Of a DNA stretch of 64,000 nt, positions 8,698-17,071 are shown in pieces. The notes under the pieces were generated by a model that was not told the origin of the DNA, did no database searches, and worked only from the letters and a program-made list of their open reading frames with translations. The number at the start of each line of letters is the position of its first letter. Positions within the stretch are counted from its first letter, which is position 1. This stretch comes from Aliihoeflea aestuarii (GTDB lineage Bacteria > Pseudomonadota > Alphaproteobacteria > Rhizobiales > Rhizobiaceae): positions 231,487 through 295,486 of the forward strand of contig NZ_JAAAMK010000004.1 in the NCBI RefSeq assembly GCF_024105665.1. Direction: 5' to 3'. A program made the translations under genes and the position numbers.

Positions 8698-9747
8698 ATG
8701 GGGGTCAATTTGAAACATGTTGCATTAGACGGCGAAAGCCTGGTCACGCCGGAATCGATGGCTGCCGAGCTGCGGCAGTTGAGATCCGAACGAGGTCAGG
8801 AGGGATTTGAACAGGCCCGGGACAGGCTGGCGCTCGTATTGGCGATCGCCGATCAACAGTTCAAATCCGAAGGCGATCCGGCTGCGATCATCCACCGGAC
8901 GGCCGGCGAACTGCATCTTATCCGTCGGTCCTGTTCGACCGAGGTGTGGCAAAAACTCATCCCTATCGCACAGGAACATCCGGTTTCCGACTATTTCCTC
9001 GAAGACCCGTTCACCCGTTGGTGCTTCGAGATGCCGCGCGGCTATTCGGGAGACGCCATCACTCAAGACTTCATCTATGGTCATGAAAGCCTCGCTGCGG
9101 AGATCGAGAACGCATCCGAACTTGGTCGGAAGCTCTATCAATATACCAGCATGGCACCGTCGTCCGTCGCCGGTCGCGAACGGCGGGATATCCTGGCGCG
9201 CGAGGTCGATGCGGCAGCCGCGGCACGCGCCGAACCCATCGAGGTTCTGACCATCGCGTCCGGCCATCTTCGCGAGGCGGCCAAATCGCAGGCGCTGAAG
9301 GACGGAACCATCAAACGCTGGATCGCGCTCGATCAAGACCCGCTCAGCGTCGGTTCGGTCGTACGCGATTATCAGGGCACGGTCATCGAGGGCATCGACG
9401 GATCGGTCAAGGGGCTGCTTGGCAACTCCTACGATCTCGGCCAGTTCGACCTCGTCTATGCGTCCGGCCTCTACGACTACCTTTCACGCGGCGTCGCGGC
9501 GCGGCTGACACGCAAATGCATGTCGCTTCTCAAGCCCGGCGGCTCGTTCCTGTTCGCCAATTTCTCCGACGAGATCCTCGTCGACGGGTTCATGGAGACT
9601 TTCATGAACTGGGCACTTTTGCTGCGCTCGGACGAGGACATGTGGGACATCGTCAACCGCTCGGTCGACCGCAACTCGATCGATGCGCGCGTATTCTACG
9701 GCGAGAACCGCAACATCGTCTATGCGATGATCACGAAGAAGGACTGA
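8698..9747 (+). CDS. class I SAM-dependent methyltransferase
   Basis: 349 residues. The N-terminal half (1-175) is helical and unassigned. The C-terminal half is a Rossmann methyltransferase domain with the SAM-binding start EVLTIASGHLREA (a variant of the GxGxG motif), an acidic residue at the end of the second strand (ALDQDP), and LVYASGLYDYL and LKPGGSFLFANF later. The layout resembles proteins annotated as 3-hydroxy-fatty-acid methyl ester (quorum signal) biosynthesis enzymes, but I cannot confirm that. No clear ribosome site precedes ATG 8698. It is divergent from the cyclic-di-GMP protein, and the two share a 153-base promoter region. Confidence 0.75.
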   Translation: MGVNLKHVALDGESLVTPESMAAELRQLRSERGQEGFEQARDRLALVLAIADQQFKSEGDPAAIIHRTAGELHLIRRSCSTEVWQKLIPIAQEHPVSDYFLEDPFTRWCFEMPRGYSGDAITQDFIYGHESLAAEIENASELGRKLYQYTSMAPSSVAGRERRDILAREVDAAAAARAEPIEVLTIASGHLREAAKSQALKDGTIKRWIALDQDPLSVGSVVRDYQGTVIEGIDGSVKGLLGNSYDLGQFDLVYASGLYDYLSRGVAARLTRKCMSLLKPGGSFLFANFSDEILVDGFMETFMNWALLLRSDEDMWDIVNRSVDRNSIDARVFYGENRNIVYAMITKKD

Positions 9748-9852
9748 GAGCGCACATCATTCCATTCCGCGCGGGCGCACGCAAAGGCTGCGAGCGCTTG
9801 TCCGGATGTGGTGAAAGTCGGTGCCGGCGTATAGCCGGCATGAACGGCGAGA

Positions 9853-9973
9853 CATGGATTCCTGTGACGAGCACAGGAATGACGGTGGAAAAGTTGGCGC
9901 TTTTCTGATCGACGCTGGCGACTGACATTCACCTTCGATGCCGTCATTCCTGTGCTCGTCACAGGAATCCATG
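9853..9973. repeat. paired REP-like palindromic repeat (family A)
   Basis: A forward copy at 9853-9885 and an inverted copy at 9941-9973 share the unit GGATTCCTGTG-acgag-CACAGGAATGACGG, itself a hairpin. About 55 unrelated bases lie between them, so the pair can also fold into one long hairpin. It sits in the 304-base gap (9748-10051) between convergent genes; the rest of that gap holds nothing I can identify. Confidence 0.9.
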
Positions 9974-10051
9974 CCTCGATCTGACCGCTTCACCGACGGC
10001 GCCAACCATCCCGCCGTCTGAACTGCACTCGGCCGCCTGAGTGGAAGCCGG

Positions 10052-10585
10052 TCAGGACGCCGGCACGCGCCGCCACGCATAGGCGGGCGCGGCGGCGGGC
10101 CTTGCGGCAGCCTTCGCCGCCGGCTGGTAGTGCACCGCCAGACCTCCGGGCAAGCCCGCCTCCAGCCGCGCAAGCGTCGGACCGTTCCTGACTTCCAGTT
10201 CGTCGAATCCGGTGCGCAGCATGTGCGCGACCAGATCGATCAGCACGTCGCCCTGGGCGCGCACGATGCCCTTGAAGCCGTGACGGCTGCGCAGGAGTTC
10301 GGCCTTGGAGAACGAGCGCCCGTCGCTATAGGCGGGAAAGCCGAGCGAGACGAGCGACAGCCGGTCGAGATGGGGAACGATCACGTCCAGGCTTTCGCCG
10401 GGTTCCAGATGAACCCCCAGACGCCCCGGCTCGTTGCGCCGCGCCTCGGCATGATCGAGGAATGCGGCCAGCGGCAGGATCACATTGTCGAAGGCGTCGA
10501 CTTCCGGTTCGCCGTCGATCCGCGTCCACACATCGTCGATAAAGCCCGCCTGCGTCCACAGGCGGGTTGCGGTCTCTTCGCTCAT
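10052..10585 (-). CDS. DUF934 protein of the sulfite reductase operon
   Basis: 177 residues, start ATG 10585 two bases after the cysI stop, so probably translationally coupled. Recognisable features are GRLGVHLEPGESL, GFPAYSDGRSFSKAELLRSR and DVLIDLVAHMLRTGFDE, typical of the DUF934 family that accompanies cysI or cysH in proteobacteria. It lacks catalytic cysteines. The biochemical role is unknown; an electron-transfer or assembly role in sulfite reduction is an inference from constant gene context. A longer same-frame extension upstream overlaps cysI and is rejected. Confidence 0.85.
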   Translation of the reverse strand: MSEETATRLWTQAGFIDDVWTRIDGEPEVDAFDNVILPLAAFLDHAEARRNEPGRLGVHLEPGESLDVIVPHLDRLSLVSLGFPAYSDGRSFSKAELLRSRHGFKGIVRAQGDVLIDLVAHMLRTGFDELEVRNGPTLARLEAGLPGGLAVHYQPAAKAAARPAAAPAYAWRRVPAS

Positions 10586-10587
10586 CG

Positions 10588-12240
10588 TCAGGCCGCCTTG
10601 GCTTCGGCGCCGTAGAGCGCGTGCTTGAAGGGTGCGGCACCCAGCCGGCGATAGGCGGCGAGAAAGGTTTCCTGCCGGTCCGTGCGATGCGCCAGATAGG
10701 TGTCCACCACCGTCTCGATCGCATCCGTGATCTCGCCGGCGGTGAATCCGCGCCCGACAATCTCGCCGATGGACGTGTTCTCGTCGCCGGATCCGCCAAG
10801 CGTGATCTGGTAGAGCTCGGTGCCCTTCTTCTCGACGCCCAGAATGCCGATATGGCCGACGTGATGGTGGCCGCAGGCGTTGATGCAGCCGGAAATCTTG
10901 AGCTTCAGCTCGCCGATCTCCTCCTGCCGCGACTGGCTGCCGAAGCGCGTCGAAATCTCCTGCGCAACAGAGATGGAGCGCGCATTGGCGAGCGCGCAAT
11001 AGTCGAGGCCGGGGCAGGCGATGATGTCGGTGACGAGACCGGCATTGGCCGTCGCAAGCCCGATCCCGGCGAGCCGGTCGTAAACCGTCTTCAGGTCGGC
11101 TCGCGCGACATGCGGCAGGATCAGGTTCTGCTCGTGGCTGACGCGGATTTCGTCAAAGGCCAGTTCTTCCGCCAGATCCGCGATCGCGTCCATCTGTGCA
11201 TCCGACGCGTCGCCGGGCACCTCGCCGATGCCCTTGAGCGAGATCGTCACCGAGGCATAGTCGGGGCTGCGGTGCGGATTGACGTTATGGGCGAGCCAGC
11301 TTACGAAAGCGGGATCACGCACATCGTCCGAATGCGGCCGCGCGGGGAGTTCCGGCGGCGCGAAATAACGCTCGATGGCGTCGATGTCGGCCTGCGGCAG
11401 CTTCAGTTCGCCATTGCGGATCTCGGCGAATTCCGCCTCGATCTGGCGCGTCAGTTCTTCCGTGCCGGTCTCGTGGACGAGGATCTTGATCCGCGCCTTG
11501 TACTTGTTGTCCCGGCGACCGTTGAGATTGTAAACGCGCAGGATCGCGGTCGAATAGGTCAGAAGATCAGCTTCGGGCAGGAAGTCGCGCACCTTCTTGG
11601 CCACCATGGGCGTGCGCCCCTGCCCGCCGCCGACATAGACCGCGAAGCCGAGTTCGCCCGCCTCATTGCGCTTCAGATGCAGGCCGATGTCGTGGACCTG
11701 AATCGCCGCGCGGTCGCGTTCGGCGCCCGTCACAGCGATCTTGAACTTGCGCGGCAGGAACGAAAATTCGGGATGGACCGACGACCATTGCCGCAGGATT
11801 TCCGCATAGGGACGCGGGTCGGCGACTTCGTCGGCCGCCGCGCCGGCGAAATGGTCGGCGGTCACGTTGCGGATGCAGTTGCCCGACGTTTGCAGCGCGT
11901 GCATCTCGACCGAGGCGAGATCTTCCAGAATTTGCGGAATGTCGCCCAGCGCCGGCCAGTTGAACTGGAGATTCTGGCGCGTGGTGAAGTGGCCATAGCC
12001 CTTGTCGTAGGTGCGAGCGATATGCGCCAGCATCCGCAACTGCTTCGACGACAGCGTGCCGTACGGGATCGCGATCCGCAGCATATAGGCGTGAAGCTGG
12101 AGATAGACGCCGTTCATCAGCCGAAGCGGCTTGAACTGGTCCTCGGTCAGGTCGCCAGCCAGCCGCCGGTCCACCTGATCGGCGAACTCGGCGGTGCGTG
12201 CTTTCACGAATGCGTGGTCGAACTCGTCATAACGGTACAT
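10588..12240 (-). CDS. cysI: sulfite/nitrite reductase hemoprotein (assimilatory)
   Basis: 550 residues from ATG 12240. It has the twin ferredoxin-like/siroheme architecture, with FTTRQNLQFNW and SGNCIRNVTAD in the first half and the siroheme-[4Fe-4S] cysteine pairs ACPGLDYC and ISGCINACGHHHVGHIG in the second. It reduces sulfite to sulfide with six electrons in the cytoplasm. No cysJ flavoprotein is present, so ferredoxin or another donor probably serves. Upstream are cysG, which makes its cofactor, and DUF2849 (17-base gap); downstream is DUF934. The open frame beyond 12240 is not coding. A nitrite substrate is less likely given the neighbours. Confidence 0.92.
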   Translation of the reverse strand: MYRYDEFDHAFVKARTAEFADQVDRRLAGDLTEDQFKPLRLMNGVYLQLHAYMLRIAIPYGTLSSKQLRMLAHIARTYDKGYGHFTTRQNLQFNWPALGDIPQILEDLASVEMHALQTSGNCIRNVTADHFAGAAADEVADPRPYAEILRQWSSVHPEFSFLPRKFKIAVTGAERDRAAIQVHDIGLHLKRNEAGELGFAVYVGGGQGRTPMVAKKVRDFLPEADLLTYSTAILRVYNLNGRRDNKYKARIKILVHETGTEELTRQIEAEFAEIRNGELKLPQADIDAIERYFAPPELPARPHSDDVRDPAFVSWLAHNVNPHRSPDYASVTISLKGIGEVPGDASDAQMDAIADLAEELAFDEIRVSHEQNLILPHVARADLKTVYDRLAGIGLATANAGLVTDIIACPGLDYCALANARSISVAQEISTRFGSQSRQEEIGELKLKISGCINACGHHHVGHIGILGVEKKGTELYQITLGGSGDENTSIGEIVGRGFTAGEITDAIETVVDTYLAHRTDRQETFLAAYRRLGAAPFKHALYGAEAKAA

Positions 12241-12257
12241 GGAACTCTCTTCGAGGG

Positions 12258-12566
12258 TCAGGCGGCGATCCGCACGCCCTTTCGGGCCTGCTTGCCGAGG
12301 TCGAGACGGTTGGTGGGGCCGGCGGCGCGGATGCGCTCGCGCAGGCGTTTGGGCACGATGCGACCTTCGACCAGGTCGATGTCGACCAGCGCCAGATCGA
12401 CCACCTCGTTCTTGCAGATGGCAGCCTTGCCGGCGCGTTCCAGCTTTTCCTCGGTCGCGACGTCGCGGGCGATTTCCGCGCCGTCGATCGTCTCGACCCA
12501 GCCATGGTCGGCGGCAAGCCACACCGCTTCGCCGTCGATCAGGCGGTTCGCAGTCACGATCTTCAT
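12258..12566 (-). CDS. DUF2849 small protein
   Basis: 102 residues, start ATG 12566 overlapping the cysG stop by four bases (ATGA), which implies coupled translation. The sequence (IVTANRLIDGEAVWL, DLALVDIDLVEG, LRERIRAAGP) fits the DUF2849 family found almost only between cysG and cysI in alphaproteobacteria. No catalytic motif is visible. A role in sulfite reductase assembly or electron delivery is inferred from context only. Confidence 0.85.
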   Translation of the reverse strand: MKIVTANRLIDGEAVWLAADHGWVETIDGAEIARDVATEEKLERAGKAAICKNEVVDLALVDIDLVEGRIVPKRLRERIRAAGPTNRLDLGKQARKGVRIAA

Positions 12567-14023
12567 GTCGCATTCTCCTTCAGGTCCAGCCGCGCGCCGG
12601 CGTGAGCGGCGAGCGCTTGCGAACGCTCGAAATTGGCTCCGGCGACGGCGTCGCCGATGATCGTCATGACGGGGCCGGTCAAATCCTCACGGGCCTGTAA
12701 TCTTGGCAGGTCGGCGAGCGTGCCGTGGAACAGGCGCTTGGCCGAAAGGCTTGCATTCTCGACCACGGCAACAGCCGTATCGGGCGCAAGGCCGGCATCG
12801 ATCAGGCGCTGCGCCACGTCGGCGGCGACCGAGCGGCCCATATAGATCGCGACCGTCGCCCCACCGATCGCCAGACGCGCCCAGTCGGGAAGCGGCCCGC
12901 CCTTCAAATCGTGGCCGGTGGTGAACACCATGGAGGACGAGACGCCGCGAAGCGTAAGCGGCAATTCGAAATCGGCCGCAGCCGCGAATGCGGCCGTCAC
13001 ACCCGGCACAAACTCATAGGAGATGCCGGCATCGCGCAGCGCAGCCATTTCCTCGCCGGCGCGGCCGAAGACGAGCGGGTCGCCCGATTTCAACCGCACG
13101 ACGCGCTTGCCCTGACGGCCAAGTTCGACCAGCAGTGCGTTGATCTGACTTTGAGTCTTCGAATGGCAGCCCTTGCGCTTGCCGGCCGCGATCCGCTCCG
13201 CATCGCGGCGACCCATGGCGATCACGGCCTCGGGAACAAGCGCATCGTGGACGATCACGTCGGCTTCCATCAAAAGGCGATGCGCGCGCAGCGTCAAAAG
13301 GTCTTCCGCGCCCGGTCCCGCACCGACCAGCGCCACATGACCTTGCGTTGCGCCGCCGCGTTCCAGCAGCGCGGTGGCCGTGCCGCGCGCGGCATCGACC
13401 TGTCCGACATCGATCTGGCGCGCCGTTTCGCCGGTGAAGAATTCCTTCCAGAAGCGCCGGCGCGCGACACCGCGCGGCACGCGCTTTTCGACCGCGTCGC
13501 GAAAACCGGCGGCAAGACGTGCCAGAGCGCCGAGCTGCGGGCTCAGCATGAGGTCGATGCGCGCCCGGATCATCTGCGCGAGGACCGGCCCCGCGCCTTC
13601 CGTTCCGATCGCGACCGCGACCGGTGCGCGGTTGACCAGCGCGGGCGTGAAGAAGTCGCACAATTCCGGCCGGTCGACCGCGTTGACCGGAATGCGCAGG
13701 GCGCGCGCGTCCGCGACGATGCGCCGGTCGGCATCCAGATCGTCGGTCGCGGCGAAAACGAGCGCGGCATCCGCGATCAATTCGGCACGATAGGTCGCGC
13801 TCAGGATCTCGACGCCGTTCACTGCTGCCCAATCGGCAAGCTGCGCCGTCGGTTCGACGGCAATGATGCGCAGATGAGCGCTGGACTGCACCATCAGCCG
13901 CGCCTTGGCGAACGCCTCGTCGCCCGCGCCGACGATGGCGACGACACGCCCTTCGACCTTGGCGAAGATCGGAAAGGCGTTGAGGCGCGCAACAGGCGTA
14001 TCGATGATGGTGGAACGGGACAT
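12563..14023 (-). CDS. cysG: siroheme synthase CysG
   Basis: 486 residues from ATG 14023. The N-terminal third is the NAD-dependent precorrin-2 dehydrogenase/ferrochelatase domain (VVAIVGAGDEAFAKARL, near residues 20-40). The C-terminal part is uroporphyrinogen-III methyltransferase (VALVGAGPGAEDLLTLRA, VIVHDALVP, LKSGDPLVFGRAGEE, VVPGVTAA-type region). It converts uroporphyrinogen III to siroheme, the cofactor of the cysI product. First gene of the cysG-DUF2849-cysI-DUF934 operon. The 203 bases upstream show no riboswitch I recognise. Confidence 0.93.
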   Translation of the reverse strand: MSRSTIIDTPVARLNAFPIFAKVEGRVVAIVGAGDEAFAKARLMVQSSAHLRIIAVEPTAQLADWAAVNGVEILSATYRAELIADAALVFAATDDLDADRRIVADARALRIPVNAVDRPELCDFFTPALVNRAPVAVAIGTEGAGPVLAQMIRARIDLMLSPQLGALARLAAGFRDAVEKRVPRGVARRRFWKEFFTGETARQIDVGQVDAARGTATALLERGGATQGHVALVGAGPGAEDLLTLRAHRLLMEADVIVHDALVPEAVIAMGRRDAERIAAGKRKGCHSKTQSQINALLVELGRQGKRVVRLKSGDPLVFGRAGEEMAALRDAGISYEFVPGVTAAFAAAADFELPLTLRGVSSSMVFTTGHDLKGGPLPDWARLAIGGATVAIYMGRSVAADVAQRLIDAGLAPDTAVAVVENASLSAKRLFHGTLADLPRLQAREDLTGPVMTIIGDAVAGANFERSQALAAHAGARLDLKENAT

Positions 14024-14226
14024 GACGCCATTCTCGCGGATCGACGGCGTCCGGTTAAGGAACGGCGTCGTTCGCGCATGCGGCGGGCGCAATCATTTTT
14101 CGCTCGATTGATGAATACGGGGAAAATTATTCCAGCACAGTCGCGGATCGGCCTGGAAACGCTACGGAACACCTCTCCGCCGCGCCGCGTTGGTTCCAGC
14201 GTAAACAACACAACGAGGAGTCTGCG

Positions 14227-14679
14227 ATGAACGCGATCAAGATCGATCATGACGCATGGGTCGTCGTCGCCGATGGCGAAAAGGCGCTGTTCCTGCGCAA
14301 TGAGGGCGACGCCGAATATCCCCATCTGGAAGTCTTCCGCGAGATGCAGGACGACAATCCGCCGACCCGCGATCAAGGCACGGACCGGCCTGGCCGCATG
14401 CAGGATGCCGGACGTACCGCCCATCGCAGCGCTGTCGAGGAGACGGACTGGCATCGCATCGAAAAGGAGCGGTTCGCCAAGGAGATCGCGGAACGGCTCT
14501 ACAAGCTCGCCCATCGCGGCAATTTCAGGAAACTGGTGGTCGTCGCGCCGCCGCTCGTGCTCGGCGAATTGCGCAAGGAGTTCCACAAGGAAGTCACCGA
14601 CCGAATCACGGCGGAAGTCGCCAAAACGCTGACCAACCACCCGATCGACGAGATCGAGAAGAACCTGATGGCCGCCTAG
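14227..14679 (+). CDS. host attachment protein family (eRF1-domain-like)
   Basis: 150 residues with WVVVADGEKALFLRN at the N-terminus, a DRPGRMQD/AHRSAVEETDWH linker and a conserved C-terminal block (FAKEIAERLYKLAH, KLVVVAPPLVLGELRKEF). This is the Host_attach family named from plant-associated bacteria; the molecular function is not known. A GAGGAGT site sits upstream of ATG 14227. Its stop overlaps the convergent hydrolase stop by four bases. Confidence 0.85.
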   Translation: MNAIKIDHDAWVVVADGEKALFLRNEGDAEYPHLEVFREMQDDNPPTRDQGTDRPGRMQDAGRTAHRSAVEETDWHRIEKERFAKEIAERLYKLAHRGNFRKLVVVAPPLVLGELRKEFHKEVTDRITAEVAKTLTNHPIDEIEKNLMAA

Positions 14680-15509
14680 CCTTTCAGGAACGCGCGCAAA
14701 AGGTCGATTTCGCGCGCGCTCGTCAGCGTCGGGGCATGGCCGTAATCGTCCAGCGTCACGAGGCGCGGCTTCGGTCCGCGCTTTGTCATCGCGTCGGCCG
14801 TCTCGGCGGACAGAACGTCGGACGTCGCGCCGCGGATCAACAAGGCGGGAATGTCGATCGCATCGTAGACCGGCCAGATGTCGAAATCGCCGGTCTGTCC
14901 CTTCAACGGCACGACGATCCCCGGATCGTAGTGAACCGTCACGCGCCCGTCGTCGGTGCGGCGCATCGACGTATCGGCCATGCGCCGCCAGAAGGCCTCG
15001 TCATTTTCGCCGAACGGCGCATAGACCGTTCGCAGCCAGGCCTCGAATTCGCCGAGCGTGTCGAATACGGGTGGATTGCCGACATAGTCGACGATCCTTT
15101 CAAGCCCTTCGCCGGAGATTTCTGGTCCGACGTCGTTGATTACCAGATGGGAGATGCGATCCTTGAGGGAACCGGCGGCAAGAACCATACCGAGCAGGCC
15201 GCCCATCGACGTGCCAATCCAGCGGACGCGTTCGATGCCGTAATGGTCAAGCATCGCCACCGCCGTCGCGCCATAGGTCGCATAGGAATAATCGCCCGGA
15301 TCGGCCGCCCAGCCCGACAGGCCGCGCCCGATCGTATCGGGGCACAGGACGAAATATATGTCGGACAGCGCGCTTGCCGCCTCGTCGAAATCGCGCCCCG
15401 TGCGCGCCAGCCCGTGCCACATGACGAGCGGCGGGCTCGCCGGGTCGCCCCATTCGGTGACGTGCAGCTCGAAGCCGGCGGCGCGAATGCAGGTCGAGCG
15501 AGAAGTCAT
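14676..15509 (-). CDS. alpha/beta hydrolase
   Basis: 277 residues with the alpha/beta-hydrolase core: oxyanion region WHGLARTGRDF, nucleophile elbow GTSMGG (serine in the middle), and a late DDYGHAPTL supplying the catalytic histidine. A canonical Asp before it lies in RGATSDVLS. The family includes esterases, lactonases and C-C hydrolases; the substrate is not evident. Nineteen bases follow the upstream SDR stop, so the two are probably one transcript. Confidence 0.85.
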   Translation of the reverse strand: MTSRSTCIRAAGFELHVTEWGDPASPPLVMWHGLARTGRDFDEAASALSDIYFVLCPDTIGRGLSGWAADPGDYSYATYGATAVAMLDHYGIERVRWIGTSMGGLLGMVLAAGSLKDRISHLVINDVGPEISGEGLERIVDYVGNPPVFDTLGEFEAWLRTVYAPFGENDEAFWRRMADTSMRRTDDGRVTVHYDPGIVVPLKGQTGDFDIWPVYDAIDIPALLIRGATSDVLSAETADAMTKRGPKPRLVTLDDYGHAPTLTSAREIDLLRAFLKG

Positions 15510-15528
15510 GACCGGTGCTTTTCAGTCA

Positions 15529-16278
15529 TCAGACGTGCTGGCCGCCATTGATGTGGATTTCGGCGCCGGTCACATAGGACGCCTGTTCCGAGCACAGGAA
15601 ATAGATCGTCTCGGCAACTTCGGACGTCGAACCGAGCCGGCGCAGCGGAATCGTCTCGACGATCTTCTCCGTGCCCGGCGACAGGATCGATGTTTCGATC
15701 TCGCCCGGCGCGATCGAATTGACGCGGATGCCGTGCGGGCCGAAATCGGCGGCCATCTCGCGCGACAGCGAGGAGAGTGCGGCCTTCGACGTCGCATAGG
15801 CCGTGCCGGCGAAGGGATGGACACGGCTGCCGACGATCGACGTGACGTTGACGATCGACCCCTTTGCCGCGGCAAGCTCCTTGAAGAGGCCGCGCGCGAG
15901 CATGATCGGCGCGAAGAAATTGACCTGAAACACGTCGCGCCAGACATGCATGGGCGTTTCGAACGAATTCATGCGTTTGCCGCCGTCGAGCTTTGGCGAG
16001 ATCGCGGCATTGTTGACGAGCGCGTGAAGCTCGCCTCCCTGCTCTTCGAGCCGGTGGCGGATTTCCGATACCGCCGAGCCGACATCCTCGGGGTCCGACA
16101 AATCGATCTTGATGTGGTCTTCCGGCCCCGCCGGCCATGGGCAATCCTCGGCGAATGCCTGCCGCGAACAGGTGATGACGCGCCAGCCCTCGCGCGAGAA
16201 GCGCTTGACGGTGGCATGGCCGATACCGCGGCTCGCGCCGGTCAGCACCAGGGTCTTTCGGGCGGTCGTTTCAGCCAT
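15529..16278 (-). CDS. SDR family NAD(P)-dependent oxidoreductase
   Basis: 249 residues, standard short-chain dehydrogenase. Cofactor loop TGASRGIGHA near residue 14, NNAA motif, serine before the active-site YATSK, and PGEIETSILSPG after it. A cytosolic 3-oxoacyl or alcohol oxidoreductase; the substrate cannot be named. Upstream partner of the hydrolase gene. ATG 16278 is the start, just before the beta-alpha-beta nucleotide-binding fold. Confidence 0.88.
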   Translation of the reverse strand: MAETTARKTLVLTGASRGIGHATVKRFSREGWRVITCSRQAFAEDCPWPAGPEDHIKIDLSDPEDVGSAVSEIRHRLEEQGGELHALVNNAAISPKLDGGKRMNSFETPMHVWRDVFQVNFFAPIMLARGLFKELAAAKGSIVNVTSIVGSRVHPFAGTAYATSKAALSSLSREMAADFGPHGIRVNSIAPGEIETSILSPGTEKIVETIPLRRLGSTSEVAETIYFLCSEQASYVTGAEIHINGGQHV

Positions 16279-16375
16279 CGGGTCATCCTTGCGTGATGCC
16301 CGTATCTAGACGAGCGCGCCCGACTTTACGAGAGGCGATATAAGCCGGTCGGCATCGGCCCCGTTTCGCGGCGGC

Positions 16376-17071
16376 CTAAAGCCGTGTCACCATGCGGTAT
16401 CTTGAAGGATGCACCATGCGCACGAGCGTGATCGGTCGCTCCGCCAGCCAGGTGATGCGCTCACCGACGAAGACCGGTGCACCGGGTGCGATTCCAAGAT
16501 GCTGCGCTTCCTTGCCCGCCGCGTCGGCGAAGAAGGAGAACTCGGCATGGGTGAAGGGCGCGGTTTCGACCAGCCATTCGTTCGGCCCGATTGCCGAAAA
16601 GTCGGCGTCTTGCGCGGCCGGAACGGTATCCAAGATGATGTACCGGTCCTCGAACTGGAACGGCGCGCTGCCCGCAAGATGCAGCGCCTGCACATGGCGA
16701 AGACGCGCTCCGTCGGCAAGTCCCAGCCGTTCGGCGACCTGCCCCTTAGCGCCGACGACCACGCTCGACAAAAACCGGTAACCATAGACCTGCCCCGCCG
16801 CCTCCACTTCGTGCCGCACGAGCGGAATGGCGAAACGCGCCTCGCGCACGGGGTGGAGCGCGACGCGCGTTCCCGCCTTGCGGCGACGCTCGACCAGACC
16901 CTGCTCGGCGAGTTCCCGCAGGGCGCGGTTGACCGTGGCTCTCGCTGCGCCGAACTCGCCCGCCAGCGCCTCCTCGCCGGGGATCAGCGCGCCGGGCAGC
17001 CAGACGCGGCTGGCGATACGGCGCGAAATCTCGTCGCGGATGGTGCGGTAAGAAGCGCGGGATCGGGTCAC
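16376..17071 (-). CDS. hutC: histidine utilization repressor HutC (GntR family)
   Basis: 231 residues. An N-terminal GntR winged helix (RTIRDEISRRIASRVWLPGALIPGEEALAGEF region, split here by wording only) is followed by a UTRA ligand domain (FEDRYIILDTVP, EFSFFADAAGKEAQHLGI, VGERITWLAERPITLVRM). HutC represses hut genes and is released by urocanate. The start is GTG 17071, overlapping the hutF stop by four bases. The open frame further upstream to 17674 lies opposite hutF codons and is not coding. A matching operator candidate lies at 18457-18470. Confidence 0.92.
   Translation of the reverse strand: MTRSRASYRTIRDEISRRIASRVWLPGALIPGEEALAGEFGAARATVNRALRELAEQGLVERRRKAGTRVALHPVREARFAIPLVRHEVEAAGQVYGYRFLSSVVVGAKGQVAERLGLADGARLRHVQALHLAGSAPFQFEDRYIILDTVPAAQDADFSAIGPNEWLVETAPFTHAEFSFFADAAGKEAQHLGIAPGAPVFVGERITWLAERPITLVRMVHPSRYRMVTRL

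Noticed and set aside
9731..9962. Short open frames containing the peptide VIPVLVTGIHA, recurring at several places
   Set aside because: The peptide is only the translation of the family-A repeat, not a conserved protein.
10567..12660. 697-codon plus-strand open frame opposite cysI
   Set aside because: Composition is that of a shadow frame. The opposite strand carries intact siroheme/iron-sulfur motifs.
14024..14226. Possible riboswitch upstream of cysG
   Set aside because: No cobalamin, SAM or other recognised aptamer core could be found in this 203-base region.
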